A stretch of 64,000 nucleotides of DNA from Porphyrobacter sp. (GTDB lineage Bacteria > Pseudomonadota > Alphaproteobacteria > Sphingomonadales > Sphingomonadaceae). Position 1 is the first letter of the stretch. Each line of letters begins with the position of its first letter. A program made the translations under genes and the position numbers. This document shows positions 25,891 to 33,958 of the stretch, piece by piece. The stretch is taken from the NCBI GenBank assembly GCA_027531395.1, contig JAPZRO010000005.1:40579-104578 (forward strand). Direction: 5' to 3'. Below the pieces are notes generated by a model. It saw nothing but the letters and a program-made list of their open reading frames with translations. It made no database searches and was not told the DNA's origin.

Positions 25891-26633
25891 TGCTCACCAT
25901 CACCGATCTTCACGCCAGCGTCGGCGACAAGCCGATCCTCAAGGGCCTCAGCCTGCACGTACCTGCGGGCGAGGTGCACGCGATCATGGGCCCCAACGGC
26001 GCGGGCAAGTCGACGCTGGCTAACGTGCTGGGCGGCAAGCCGGGCTACGAGGTGACCGGCGGGAGCGTGGAGTTCCGGGGGCAGGATCTGCTCGCGCTAG
26101 AACCGCACGAACGTGCGGCGGCGGGGCTGTTCCTCGGCTTCCAGTATCCGGTCGAGATTCCGGGCGTCTCGAACGTCCAGTTCCTGCGCGAGGCCCTCAA
26201 TGCCCAGCGCAAGAGCCGCGGCGAGGAGCCACTGTCGGGCGGCGATTTCCTCAAGCTCGCCAAGGACAAGGCGGGGCTGCTCAAGATGGACATGGACATG
26301 CTCAAGCGGCAGGTGAATGTCGGCTTCTCGGGCGGCGAGAAGAAGCGCGCCGAGATGGTGCAGATGGGCATTCTCGACCCGGCTTTTGCCGTGCTGGACG
26401 AGACGGATTCGGGCCTCGATATCGACGCGCTGCGGATCGTCGGCGCAGGCATCAACGCGATCATGCGCTCGCCGGACAAGGGCGTGCTCCTCATCACCCA
26501 CTACCAGCGACTGCTCGACGTGGTGCGCCCCGACAAGGTCAGCATCCTTGCCGGCGGCCGCATCGTCGAGACCGGCGGGCCGGAACTCGCCCTGCGGCTC
26601 GAGGCCGAGGGCTATGACGCGGTGATGGCGTGA
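25890..26633 (+). CDS. sufC: SUF system ATPase SufC
   Basis: 247 aa ABC-type ATPase of the SufBC2D complex. Walker A GPNGAGKST (residues 34-42), Q-loop region FLGFQYPVEIPGV, signature VGFSGGEKKRAEM, Walker B AVLDETDSGLDIDAL, and switch His in LLITHYQRLL. ATP-driven dimerisation reshapes SufB-SufD. Its TGA overlaps the sufD GTG. Confidence 0.97.
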   Translation: MLTITDLHASVGDKPILKGLSLHVPAGEVHAIMGPNGAGKSTLANVLGGKPGYEVTGGSVEFRGQDLLALEPHERAAAGLFLGFQYPVEIPGVSNVQFLREALNAQRKSRGEEPLSGGDFLKLAKDKAGLLKMDMDMLKRQVNVGFSGGEKKRAEMVQMGILDPAFAVLDETDSGLDIDALRIVGAGINAIMRSPDKGVLLITHYQRLLDVVRPDKVSILAGGRIVETGGPELALRLEAEGYDAVMA

Positions 26634-27385
26634 CGACAGCCACTCTCCCCACCCGCCGCGATGAAGCGTGGCGCTATGCCGATATGGACGCGCTCGCGCG
26701 GCTCGGCGCGGCGGCGCTTGATGCGTGGCAGGAGATTACCGTGCCCGCTGACGAGAGCGTGACGCGTTGTTTTGTGGTCGGAAGCGCCGCGCCTGAGGTG
26801 CACCGCATCCGCCTGACCATCGGCGAGGGTGCGAGTGCGGCGTTCTTCGTCACCAATGTGGGGAGCGATTACACCCGCGTCGAACTGGAAGTGCGGCTCG
26901 CACGTGGAGCGCATTTCGAATTCGGCGGTGTCACCATTGGCGGAGCGGGCGTGACCCGCGAATTCGTGACGCAGGTCGTCCATGCTGAGCCGGAAGCCAC
27001 GAGCAACCAGACGGTGCGTGCGGTCCACTGGGCCGCCGCGACCGGCAATTTCCTCGGCGAAATCAAGGTCGCGCGCCATGCCCAGAAGACCGATGCGGCG
27101 CAGGATTTCAAGGGTCTGCTGCTCGAAGCCGGGGCGAGCGCCAACGCTGTCCCGCAGCTCGAAATCTTCGCCGACGACGTGAAGTGCGCCCACGGCGCGA
27201 CCGTCGGCGAACTCGACGAGGGCGCGCGCTTCTACATGATGGCGCGCGGGGTCGATCCGGCGAGCGCGCAGCGGCTGCTGGTGCAGGCCTTCATCGGCGA
27301 TGCCTTCGTGGCGCTGGAGGACGAGGCCGAGCGCGAGACCCTGCTCGATGCCGCGCTGGCGGCGCTGGAGGGGGCGCGGTTGTGA
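26630..27385 (+). CDS. sufD: Fe-S cluster assembly protein SufD
   Basis: 251 aa, shorter than Escherichia coli SufD (about 420 aa), as in many alphaproteobacteria. N-terminal RRDEAWRYADMDAL, beta-helix core, and the SufD C-terminal motif DDVKCAHGATVGELDEGARFYMMARG with RLLVQAFIGDAF, where Cys and His face the SufB interface. Starts at GTG overlapping the sufC stop (GTGA) and ends overlapping the sufS GTG start. Confidence 0.93.
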   Translation: MTTATLPTRRDEAWRYADMDALARLGAAALDAWQEITVPADESVTRCFVVGSAAPEVHRIRLTIGEGASAAFFVTNVGSDYTRVELEVRLARGAHFEFGGVTIGGAGVTREFVTQVVHAEPEATSNQTVRAVHWAAATGNFLGEIKVARHAQKTDAAQDFKGLLLEAGASANAVPQLEIFADDVKCAHGATVGELDEGARFYMMARGVDPASAQRLLVQAFIGDAFVALEDEAERETLLDAALAALEGARL

Positions 27386-28614
27386 ACGCCCCCACAACCC
27401 TCGCGCCGCTCGCGGACCTGCGCGCCGATTTCCCCGGCATGGTCACCCATGACGGCAAGCCGTGGCACTACCTCGACACCGCCGCCACCGCGCAGAAGCC
27501 GCGCGCCGTGATCGACGCCATGGCGCGCGCGCTCGGCGAGGATTACGCGACTGTCCACCGCGGGGTCTATGCCCGGTCGGCCGAGATGACGCTCGCCTAC
27601 GAGGCGGCGCGGCGCAAGGTTGCGGCGTTCATCGGCGGGCATGAGGACGAGGTGATCTTCACCCGCGGCGCTACGGAAGCGATCAATCTCGTCGCCCAGA
27701 CCTGGGGCCGGACGAACCTCAAGCCGGGCGACCGCATCCTGCTCTCGCAGCTGGAGCACCATTCGAACATCGTGCCGTGGCAGATGGTCGCCGCCGAAAC
27801 CGGCGCGGTGATAGATGTCTGCCCGCTGACCGCGGACCACTGCATCGATCTCGATGCCGCCGAAGCGATGCTGACCGAGCGCCACAAGCTGGTCGCCTTC
27901 GCGCATGTCTCGAATGTGCTCGGCTCGGTGCTCGACGCCCCGCGCGCCGCCGCGCTGGCGCATCGGGTCGGGGCGAAGCTGCTGCTCGACGGGTGCCAGT
28001 CTGCGCCGCACATGGGGGTCGATGTCGCCGCGCTTGGCTGCGACTTCTACGTCTTTTCAGCGCACAAGCTCTACGGTCCGACCGGGATCGGCGCGCTGTG
28101 GGCCAAGGCCGCGATCCTCGCCGACATGCCCCCCTATCAGGGCGGCGGCGCGATGATCGACCGCGTGACCTTCGAGCGCACCACCTACGCCCCGCCGCCG
28201 CAACGCTTCGAGGCGGGCACCCCCGCGATCACCGAGGCGATCGCGCTCGCCGCCGCGGTCGACTACGTCAGCGCCATCGGCCCGGACCGCATCCATGCGC
28301 ACGAGCAGGCGCTGGTCGCCCGCCTGCGCCGCGAGCTTGGCGCGATGAACGATGTGACCCTGTTCGGCCCCGCCGACAGCGCGGGCATTGTCAGCTTCGC
28401 GATCGACGATATCCACCCGCACGATCTCGGCACGATCCTCGATGAGGCCAATGTCGCGATCCGCGCGGGGCATCACTGCGCCCAGCCGCTGATGGATTAC
28501 CTCGGCGTTCCCGCCACCGCACGCGCCAGCTTCGGCCTCTATTCGAGCGAAGCCGATATCGACGCGCTGCTGGCCGGGATCGCCCGCACCCGCCGCATTT
28601 TTGGAAAAGGATGA
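27382..28614 (+). CDS. sufS: Cysteine desulfurase SufS
   Basis: 410 aa PLP enzyme giving persulfide sulfur to the SUF scaffold. Motifs: LDTAATAQKPRAVIDAM, ATVHRGVYARSAEMT, FTRGATEAINLVAQTW, Lys Schiff base in YVFSAHKLYGPTGIGALW, and catalytic Cys in IRAGHHCAQPLMDYLG. The GTG start at 27382 overlaps the sufD stop; an open frame extends upstream within sufD but is not used. No sufE gene is in the window. Confidence 0.97.
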   Translation: MNAPTTLAPLADLRADFPGMVTHDGKPWHYLDTAATAQKPRAVIDAMARALGEDYATVHRGVYARSAEMTLAYEAARRKVAAFIGGHEDEVIFTRGATEAINLVAQTWGRTNLKPGDRILLSQLEHHSNIVPWQMVAAETGAVIDVCPLTADHCIDLDAAEAMLTERHKLVAFAHVSNVLGSVLDAPRAAALAHRVGAKLLLDGCQSAPHMGVDVAALGCDFYVFSAHKLYGPTGIGALWAKAAILADMPPYQGGGAMIDRVTFERTTYAPPPQRFEAGTPAITEAIALAAAVDYVSAIGPDRIHAHEQALVARLRRELGAMNDVTLFGPADSAGIVSFAIDDIHPHDLGTILDEANVAIRAGHHCAQPLMDYLGVPATARASFGLYSSEADIDALLAGIARTRRIFGKG

Positions 28615-29063
28615 GAGCGATGGATAGCTCGACCGAAAAGCCACCCCGCGCCCGCGTCGAGGACGCGATCGACACCGACACCGATGCACCTCGTACCCGC
28701 GACTATCTCGACGGCTTCCTCGCCGCCAAGCCCGCTGCCGATGCCGTGGGCGGAGACGGCAGCGCGCTGCAGGCCGCGGTGATCGAGGCGCTGCGCGAGA
28801 TCTATGACCCGGAAATCCCGGTCAACATCTACGATCTGGGCCTGATCTACGGGGTCGAGGTCGACGACAACGCCGACGCCACCATCACCATGACGCTCAC
28901 CACCCCGCATTGCCCGGTGGCCGAGACCATGCCGGGCGAAGTCGAGATGCGCGTCACCTCGGTGCCGGGCATTCGCGACGCCGAGGTGGTGCTGGTGTGG
29001 GAACCGGCCTGGGGCCCGCACAAGATGAGCGACGAAGCGCGGCTCGAACTGGGGATGCTGTGA
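28611..29063 (+). CDS. sufT: SUF system Fe-S maturation protein SufT (MIP18/DUF59)
   Basis: 150 aa. The DUF59 domain (about 55-145) carries EALREIYDPEIPVNIYDLGL and TTPHCPVAETM with the conserved Cys, then PGIRDAEVVLVWEPAWGP. The first 50 residues are a charged, probably disordered extension. SufT helps mature or load Fe-S proteins. The ATG overlaps the sufS stop (ATGA); a second ATG three codons later is possible. Confidence 0.93.
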   Translation: MRAMDSSTEKPPRARVEDAIDTDTDAPRTRDYLDGFLAAKPAADAVGGDGSALQAAVIEALREIYDPEIPVNIYDLGLIYGVEVDDNADATITMTLTTPHCPVAETMPGEVEMRVTSVPGIRDAEVVLVWEPAWGPHKMSDEARLELGML

Positions 29064-29554
29064 CGCTTGCGCCTGCCTTGACGATTGCCTTGGCGGACTA
29101 CCGCGACCCGCGCGACGCGGCGGACGTCGTCGCGCTGCTCGACGCCTATGCGCGCGATCCGATGGGCGGCGGTGAACCCTTGTCCGATGCGGTGAAAGCG
29201 CGGCTGACGGGTGATCTGGCGGCCAACCCGCAGGCCTTTTCGCTGCTGGCACGGCTTGACGGGGAGGCTGTCGGCCTTGCCAACTGCTTCATGGGCTATT
29301 CGACCTTCGCCGCCGCGCCGCTGGTCAATATCCACGATCTTGCGGTTTTGCCCGGGCTTCGTGGCAAGGGCATCGGCAAGGCGCTGATGGCGGCGATCGA
29401 GGCCGAGGCCTTGAAGCGCGGGGCCTGCAAGGTCACATTGGAAGTGCTGAGCGGTAATCCGGCGCGGCACCTTTACGAGGCCTGCGGCTATGGCGACTAC
29501 CAGCTCGATCCCGCCACCGGGCACGCACTGTTCTGGCAGAAGAGGCTGACATGA
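29060..29554 (+). CDS. GNAT-family N-acetyltransferase in the suf operon
   Basis: 164 aa acetyl-CoA-dependent acyltransferase. Motif A is HDLAVLPGLRGKGIGKALMAAI (Q/RxxGxG/A variant RGKGIG) and the C-terminal motif B region reads RHLYEACGYGDYQLD. The GTG start overlaps the sufT stop. The substrate is unknown; place in the suf operon may mean only shared expression. Confidence 0.88.
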   Translation: MTLAPALTIALADYRDPRDAADVVALLDAYARDPMGGGEPLSDAVKARLTGDLAANPQAFSLLARLDGEAVGLANCFMGYSTFAAAPLVNIHDLAVLPGLRGKGIGKALMAAIEAEALKRGACKVTLEVLSGNPARHLYEACGYGDYQLDPATGHALFWQKRLT

Positions 29555-29916
29555 CGGAAACGACCACCACCACTCGCCCCGCGCCCAAGGCGGCTGTCAC
29601 GCTCACGCCCAGCGCCGAGGCGCGCATTGCCGAGCTGATGAGCAAGGCCCCGGAAGACGCGATCGGTGTGAAGCTGTCGACCCCGCGCCGTGGCTGCTCG
29701 GGCCTCGCCTATTCGGTCGACTATGTCACCACCGAGGCGAAGTTCGACGAGAAGATCATCACCCCCGGCGGCACCTTCTACATCGACGGGGCTTCGGTGC
29801 TCTACCTGATCGGCAGCGTGATGGACTGGCGCGAGGACGATTTCACCGCCGGCTTCGTGTTCGAGAACCCGAATGCCAAGGGCGCCTGCGGCTGCGGCGA
29901 GAGCTTCATGGTGTGA
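29551..29916 (+). CDS. sufA: A-type Fe-S carrier SufA (HesB/IscA family)
   Basis: 121 aa. The three conserved cysteines occur in RRGCSGLAYSVDYV and KGACGCGESFMV, the A-type carrier signature. Takes clusters from SufBCD to apo-proteins. N-terminal 15 residues are Thr/Pro-rich. Start overlaps the GNAT stop (ATGA). GGCGGCG (29917-29923) and CGCCGCC (29941-29947) could form a hairpin at the end of the operon, where it meets the convergent next gene 15 bases away. Confidence 0.95.
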   Translation: MTETTTTTRPAPKAAVTLTPSAEARIAELMSKAPEDAIGVKLSTPRRGCSGLAYSVDYVTTEAKFDEKIITPGGTFYIDGASVLYLIGSVMDWREDDFTAGFVFENPNAKGACGCGESFMV

Positions 29917-29931
29917 GGCGGCGTCTGCCCC

Positions 29932-30873
29932 TCACTCTTCCGCCGCCAGCCGCGCGATCAGGCGGCTTTCCAGCTCGTCGACCTCGCCATCGGCGTCGAT
30001 CATCTTTTCGAGCCATTCGTTCTCGTAATCGGTGATGACCTCGCCGGCAGCAGCCAGCGCGGTGTAGTTAGTGCCCGGCTTCTTCTTGCCGAACACCTTG
30101 CCGAAGTGGTTCATCACATGCGGCGCTTCCTTGGCAACGCGGCCCATGAAGCGGCCCACGTTCGCCTTGTTGTCGGCAACGAAAGCTTCCAGCTCCAGCT
30201 TGCGCTCGTGGCTGACCTGCGCGTGATCGAGGACGAAGCCCTTGAGGTAATTGGCGACCCCGTCGATGAACAGATCGTCCCACTCGGCCGCGTTTTCCTC
30301 GGCGAGGGTTTCGTCCTTCAGGCGGAACAGCATCTCGGCATCGTAGCGGGTGACCGCCGCGGGGCCGTGGCCGCCGCTCGCCCAGATCACGCGGCGGATG
30401 ATGCGGCATTCGGCGGCGCTGATATGCGTGGCCGAGAGCTCGCCGCCGCAACGGGTCGGGCCGGTCCCGGTCAGCACCTCGCGCTCGACCTGTGCCAGCA
30501 CGTAGTTCTTGAGCCGGTCGGGGGTGTTCTCCGCGCGCTCGATGATGCGCACGATGGTTTCGAGCTCGACCATGCTTTCGAGCACGCCGTCATGGTCGAT
30601 CTGGCCGATCAGCCACTGGGCTTCCTCGTCGCTGCACTGCAGGCGCGGCGGGGTGCCGTTGAGCACGAATTCGCCGATCGCCTCGACGAAGAAGTCGCAC
30701 CATTCGGGGCTGCGCTCGCTCAGCGAATTGTTGAGCGCGAACAGCGCCTCGGCCTCGCCGCGGTGGATGATGCCGTCGCCCCAGCCCTGGCGGCGGAGCG
30801 CCAGCAGCTCGTCAGCCGCGATCTGCCCGTCCGCAGCCGCGCGCTGGGCGATCTCGATGAAATGCGTGGTCAT
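29932..30873 (-). CDS. Hypothetical protein with an internal duplication
   Basis: 313 aa, acidic, helical, no signal peptide. Residues 38-73 (RGEAEALFALNNSLSER, EWCDFFVEAIGEFVL) and 176-213 (RYDAEMLFRLKDETLAEE, EWDDLFIDGVANYLKGF) are clearly related, and DGEVDELESRLIARL near the end recalls DGQIAADELLALRR near the start, so it arose by repeat of a module of about 135 residues. The DG(x)I/V-xxxE pattern is reminiscent of TerB-like acidic domains, without certainty. Convergent with sufA. Confidence 0.7.
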   Translation of the reverse strand: MTTHFIEIAQRAAADGQIAADELLALRRQGWGDGIIHRGEAEALFALNNSLSERSPEWCDFFVEAIGEFVLNGTPPRLQCSDEEAQWLIGQIDHDGVLESMVELETIVRIIERAENTPDRLKNYVLAQVEREVLTGTGPTRCGGELSATHISAAECRIIRRVIWASGGHGPAAVTRYDAEMLFRLKDETLAEENAAEWDDLFIDGVANYLKGFVLDHAQVSHERKLELEAFVADNKANVGRFMGRVAKEAPHVMNHFGKVFGKKKPGTNYTALAAAGEVITDYENEWLEKMIDADGEVDELESRLIARLAAEE

Positions 30874-30934
30874 GCCCGTTCAAATCCTTACCGGTTTCGC
30901 ATGCGGGCATCGCACGAACAGGCTTAAGACCGCG

Positions 30935-31330
30935 TTACCGCCTTTCGACCTCGCGGATGCAGGCGCCGCGATCCACCGCCGCCCCGCCCTGCCGCTGGCG
31001 CGCCTCGACATGGGCCGCGACCGGATCGGCCCCGGGGCGCAGCGGGTAGAGATAGATATCGAGCACGCAGTCGCGGCCCGAGAACTGGAGCTTGCGCGCA
31101 TCGCCCTCGGCGACATCGAGCCGCGGCGCGCCGAACCGCCGGCTGAGCGTGCCGGCGTCCTGCCCGATCACCCCTTCGAGCCCCTGCGGCGCCATCATTT
31201 CGGGCACCACCACGATGCTGCTGCCGCGCGGCTGCGCGGGCGGCGCGGGCCGCGAGGGGGCAGCACCGCCCGCGCATCCTGCCAGCGCCAGCCCCAGCGC
31301 GGCCAGCGCGAGAGCCGAACGGGTGATCAT
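30935..31330 (-). CDS. Lipoprotein, unknown function
   Basis: 131 aa. Lipobox LALAGC (Cys19) after MITRSALALAALGLAL; then a Pro/Ala-rich linker and a small domain with QGLEGVIGQDAGTLSRRFG and GRDCVLDIYLYP, which looks like a SmpA/OmlA-style outer-membrane assembly fold (BAM-associated) but is not proven. Two further cysteines may pair. The start overlaps the stop of the EI24 gene (ATGA), so both share a transcript. Confidence 0.75.
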   Translation of the reverse strand: MITRSALALAALGLALAGCAGGAAPSRPAPPAQPRGSSIVVVPEMMAPQGLEGVIGQDAGTLSRRFGAPRLDVAEGDARKLQFSGRDCVLDIYLYPLRPGADPVAAHVEARQRQGGAAVDRGACIREVERR

Positions 31331-32013
31331 GCCTCTGCCTCCTTCTCAAGCCGCCGCAGCACCAGATGCGTCCCCGCCGCCGCGCCTACCACCGGACCGA
31401 TCAGGCCGACGACCGGCACCAGCATCAGTCCCGCGATGCTCGCGCCGAGCAGGAACCGCTCCGCCTTCCCCGCCGGATTGCCGCCCGCCGCCACCGCCTC
31501 ATGCCGCAGCCACGCCATGTCGGTCAGTTCGCGCCCGAGCAGCACCGCGTTCACCCCCAGAAACACCAGCGCCGGCCCGACGCCCGTGAAGGCGACCAGT
31601 CCCGCTACCGGCAGCGCCAGCAGGTTGTAGCCCAGCGCCCGCAGCAGCCCTCTGACCGAGTTGGCCAGATCCCGGCGGAACGGCAGCGGCTGCGCCTGTG
31701 TCGCCCGCACCGGATAGTGCCGCGCCTCGACCGCCGCGACCACCTCGTCGGCGAAGAACTGCAGCACTGCCATCGCCACCACCCGGAACAGCAGCCACAT
31801 CGCCACCGGCACCAGCACCACCGCGGCGACCCCGGCCCAGCCCTCGTCTATCCCGTAGCGCGATCCCGCTTCGGCGAGGGCGAAATAGAGCCCTGTCCCT
31901 GCCGCCACGAACACCGCCAGCGTCAGCGCGACGCTCTTGACGACCACCGCGAGGATGCGGCGGTCGCCCAGCTGGCCAAGGGCCTTTGCAAGCGCGGCGG
32001 GAACGGCGGACAT
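31327..32013 (-). CDS. EI24 domain membrane protein (CysZ-like)
   Basis: 228 aa, about four to five hydrophobic segments (near 24-46, 60-86, 129-156, 189-213). The EI24/CysZ fold is seen in RYGIDEGWAG, HYPVRATQAQPLPFRRDLANSVRGLLRAL-like text and FLGVNAVLLGRELTDMAWLRH. CysZ is a sulfate channel in enterobacteria; no cys genes are near, so transport of sulfate is not assured. Divergent from the adenosine kinase gene. Confidence 0.85.
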   Translation of the reverse strand: MSAVPAALAKALGQLGDRRILAVVVKSVALTLAVFVAAGTGLYFALAEAGSRYGIDEGWAGVAAVVLVPVAMWLLFRVVAMAVLQFFADEVVAAVEARHYPVRATQAQPLPFRRDLANSVRGLLRALGYNLLALPVAGLVAFTGVGPALVFLGVNAVLLGRELTDMAWLRHEAVAAGGNPAGKAERFLLGASIAGLMLVPVVGLIGPVVGAAAGTHLVLRRLEKEAEA

Positions 32014-32139
32014 GGCCTCAGGCGATGCGGGCCATGCGCAGCGAAGTCAACGCGGGGATGCTGCGCCGCACACAGATGCTTGGCGCGAGCGCGGAAGGCG
32101 GCTAGGCGGCGCGCAGATTTCATTCCCGAGGAACCCCCT

Positions 32140-33141
32140 GTGACCGCCACGACCCCGCCCCGCTACGACGTGATCGCCATCGGCAATGCCGTGGTCGACG
32201 TGATTGCCTCCTGCGAGGAGGAGCTGATCGACGAGCTCCAGCTCAATCGCGGCGGCATGACCCTGATCGACGAGGCGCGGGCCGAGGAGCTCTACGAAGC
32301 CATGCCCCCCGCGCGCGAGCTGTCGGGCGGTTCGGCGGCCAACACGCTGGCGGGCCTCGCCACGCTCGGCCTGCAATGCGCCTTCATCGGCCAGGTCGCC
32401 GACGACCAGCTTGGCAAGGTGTTCCGCCACGACATGCGCGCCACCGGCATCGATTTCGACACCCCTGCGCGCGAGGGCGAACCGGCGACGGGGCGCGTGC
32501 TGATCTTCGTCACCCCCGATGGCGAGCGCACGATGAACACCTTCCTCGGTGCCGGGCAGTTCCTGCCCGCGGCCGCGCTCGACGAGGAGCTGATCGCCTC
32601 GGCCGCGATCCTCTATCTCGAAGGCTATCTGTGGGACCCCGAAGAGCCCCGCCGCGCGATGCGCCGCGCGATCGAGGTGGCGCGCAATGCCGGCCGCAAG
32701 ATCGCCTTCACGGCGAGCGAAAGCTTCGTGATCGAGCGCCACGGCGACGATTTCCGCGCCATGATCGAGGAAGGCATCATCGACATCCTGTTCGTCAACG
32801 AGAGCGAGCTGGCGACGCTGACGGGCGAGGATGACTTCGAGGCGGGCCTGGCGGCGGTGGCGGGCAAGGTGCCGGTGCTGGTCGCGACCCGCAGCGAGAA
32901 GGGCGCAGTCGCGATCGCGCACGGCGAGCGCGCCGAAGTCGCCGCGGTGCCGGTGATCAAGGTGGTCGACACCACCGGTGCGGGCGACCAGTTCGCGGCC
33001 GGGTTCCTCTCGGGCTACGTCAAGGGCGAGCCCCTGACGCGGTGCCTCAAGCGCGGCGCGATCTGCGCCTCGGAAGTGATCGCGCATTACGGCCCGCGTC
33101 CCGAGGCGGACATGCTCAAGCTGATGGATGAGCGGTTGTAA
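32140..33141 (+). CDS. PfkB-family adenosine kinase
   Basis: 333 aa sugar/nucleoside kinase. Substrate-side motif SGGSAANTLAGLATLG, alphaproteobacterial adenosine-kinase-like N terminus RYDVIAIGNAVVDVIA, a DATAxSxxF-like loop FTASESFVIERH, and the catalytic C-terminal motif DTTGAGDQFAAGFLSG with base Asp. Converts adenosine to AMP in purine salvage; ribokinase-like substrates cannot be ruled out. GTG start at 32140 has GAGGAA upstream; the frame is open from 31366 only by chance. Confidence 0.92.
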   Translation: MTATTPPRYDVIAIGNAVVDVIASCEEELIDELQLNRGGMTLIDEARAEELYEAMPPARELSGGSAANTLAGLATLGLQCAFIGQVADDQLGKVFRHDMRATGIDFDTPAREGEPATGRVLIFVTPDGERTMNTFLGAGQFLPAAALDEELIASAAILYLEGYLWDPEEPRRAMRRAIEVARNAGRKIAFTASESFVIERHGDDFRAMIEEGIIDILFVNESELATLTGEDDFEAGLAAVAGKVPVLVATRSEKGAVAIAHGERAEVAAVPVIKVVDTTGAGDQFAAGFLSGYVKGEPLTRCLKRGAICASEVIAHYGPRPEADMLKLMDERL

Positions 33142-33230
33142 GCAATAAAATAACAAAGGTGACAAAGGTGACACCGTGTCAAGTTTGTCTCCCGCCGTTT
33201 AATTTCGCAAAATCATGGACTTGTGCCCAT

Positions 33231-33313
33231 GTCCGCGCGCGGACGGACACAAGGCTTTTGCGCGCGAATTCGCCTGTCCGCCGGTCTGGCTGGCTGACTT
33301 CTGGCTGGCTGAC
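33231..33313. repeat. Palindrome and tandem repeat in the gap after the adenosine kinase gene
   Basis: GTCCGCGCGCGGAC (33231-33244) is a perfect 14-bp palindrome flanked by CTTGTG and CACAAG. TCTGGCTGGCTGAC occurs twice (33285-33298 and 33300-33313). ACAAAGGTG is also repeated near 33155. No gene in 33142-33365 is convincing; these may be slipped repeats or a regulatory region. Confidence 0.55.
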
Positions 33314-33365
33314 GATGGCAAAGAGCGGCGCGCAGCCTAACCCCGCGCCCGCGTGGTAGGAAAGC

Positions 33366-33740
33366 TCACTCGTCCGGCACGTAGCCGGCGTTGCGCAGGC
33401 TCACCATGTAATGCGCGATCTGGTCGATCTGCGGGCGGGTGAGGGTGAAGTCCATGTCCTCGGGGTAGTTGTGCGCCTCGGCCAGCCAGTCCGCGAGCGA
33501 CTTTTCCGAGAGCCCACGCCGGTTGGCGATCGCGGCGAAACTGGGCGAGGCCGGATTGGGCGAGAGGAACGGCGGCTCGACCGCATGGCACCCCCCGCAG
33601 GCCGCCTCGACGAACGCCGGCGCGCGGGTGTCGGCCGAGGGCGAGGTCGCCTTGCCCACCATCGGCGGGGCGTCAGCAGGCGCAGCGGTCTGGCAGGCGG
33701 CAAGCGCGAGCAGAGCGAGCGGGGCGATGCGGTGGGTCAT
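33366..33740 (-). CDS. c-type cytochrome lipoprotein
   Basis: 124 aa. Lipobox LALAAC after MTHRIAPLALLALAAC anchors it to a membrane. Heme-binding CxxCH is CGGCH in FVEAACGGCHAVEPP; distal Met candidate lies in DMDFTLTRPQIDQIAHYMVSL. One-heme class I cytochrome. The upstream FNR-type box (33775-33788) suggests control by oxygen or nitrogen oxides. ATG 33740 follows GAGAGAGGATA; the open frame extends upstream to 33812. Confidence 0.88.
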   Translation of the reverse strand: MTHRIAPLALLALAACQTAAPADAPPMVGKATSPSADTRAPAFVEAACGGCHAVEPPFLSPNPASPSFAAIANRRGLSEKSLADWLAEAHNYPEDMDFTLTRPQIDQIAHYMVSLRNAGYVPDE

Positions 33741-33774
33741 GCTGGTCTTATCCTCTCTCTCCGCCCCGCATTCC

Positions 33775-33788
33775 TTGATCGGGATCAA
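33775..33788. promoter_or_regulatory. FNR/FixK-type box
   Basis: TTGAT-CGGG-ATCAA matches the FNR/FixK consensus TTGAT-N4-ATCAA at every position. Centre is about 41 bases upstream of the cytochrome c ATG on the minus strand. Confidence 0.6.
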
Positions 33789-33858
33789 TTTTGGGTGGTG
33801 ACCCTGCGCCAAAGCCTATCCGATGACCGCTTAGAGGGGAAGGTGCCACACCCAAGCC

Positions 33859-33947
33859 CGTCGCCCCGTGCTTGACACGGGGCTTGGCTACCTTCGGGCG
33901 GACGCGGAACCGAAAAAGCCTAACCCCGTGTCAAGCACGGGGCGACG
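33859..33947. repeat. Dispersed palindromic repeat (family 2) after purD
   Basis: Left arm 33859-33882 and right arm 33924-33947 are perfect 24-bp inverted copies (CGTCGCCCCGTGCTTGACAC and its complement), with a looser 7-bp continuation inside. Each arm folds on itself (CCCCGTG/CACGGGG). It ends 11 bases beyond the purD stop. A mutated single arm lies at 14541-14564. Confidence 0.85.
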
Positions 33948-33958
33948 AGAGGGGGAGG

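Noticed and set aside
33159..33359. 66-codon plus-strand frame with a CxxC pair
   Set aside because: Made largely of the tandem repeat at 33285-33313; GTG start without a site; not convincing as a gene.
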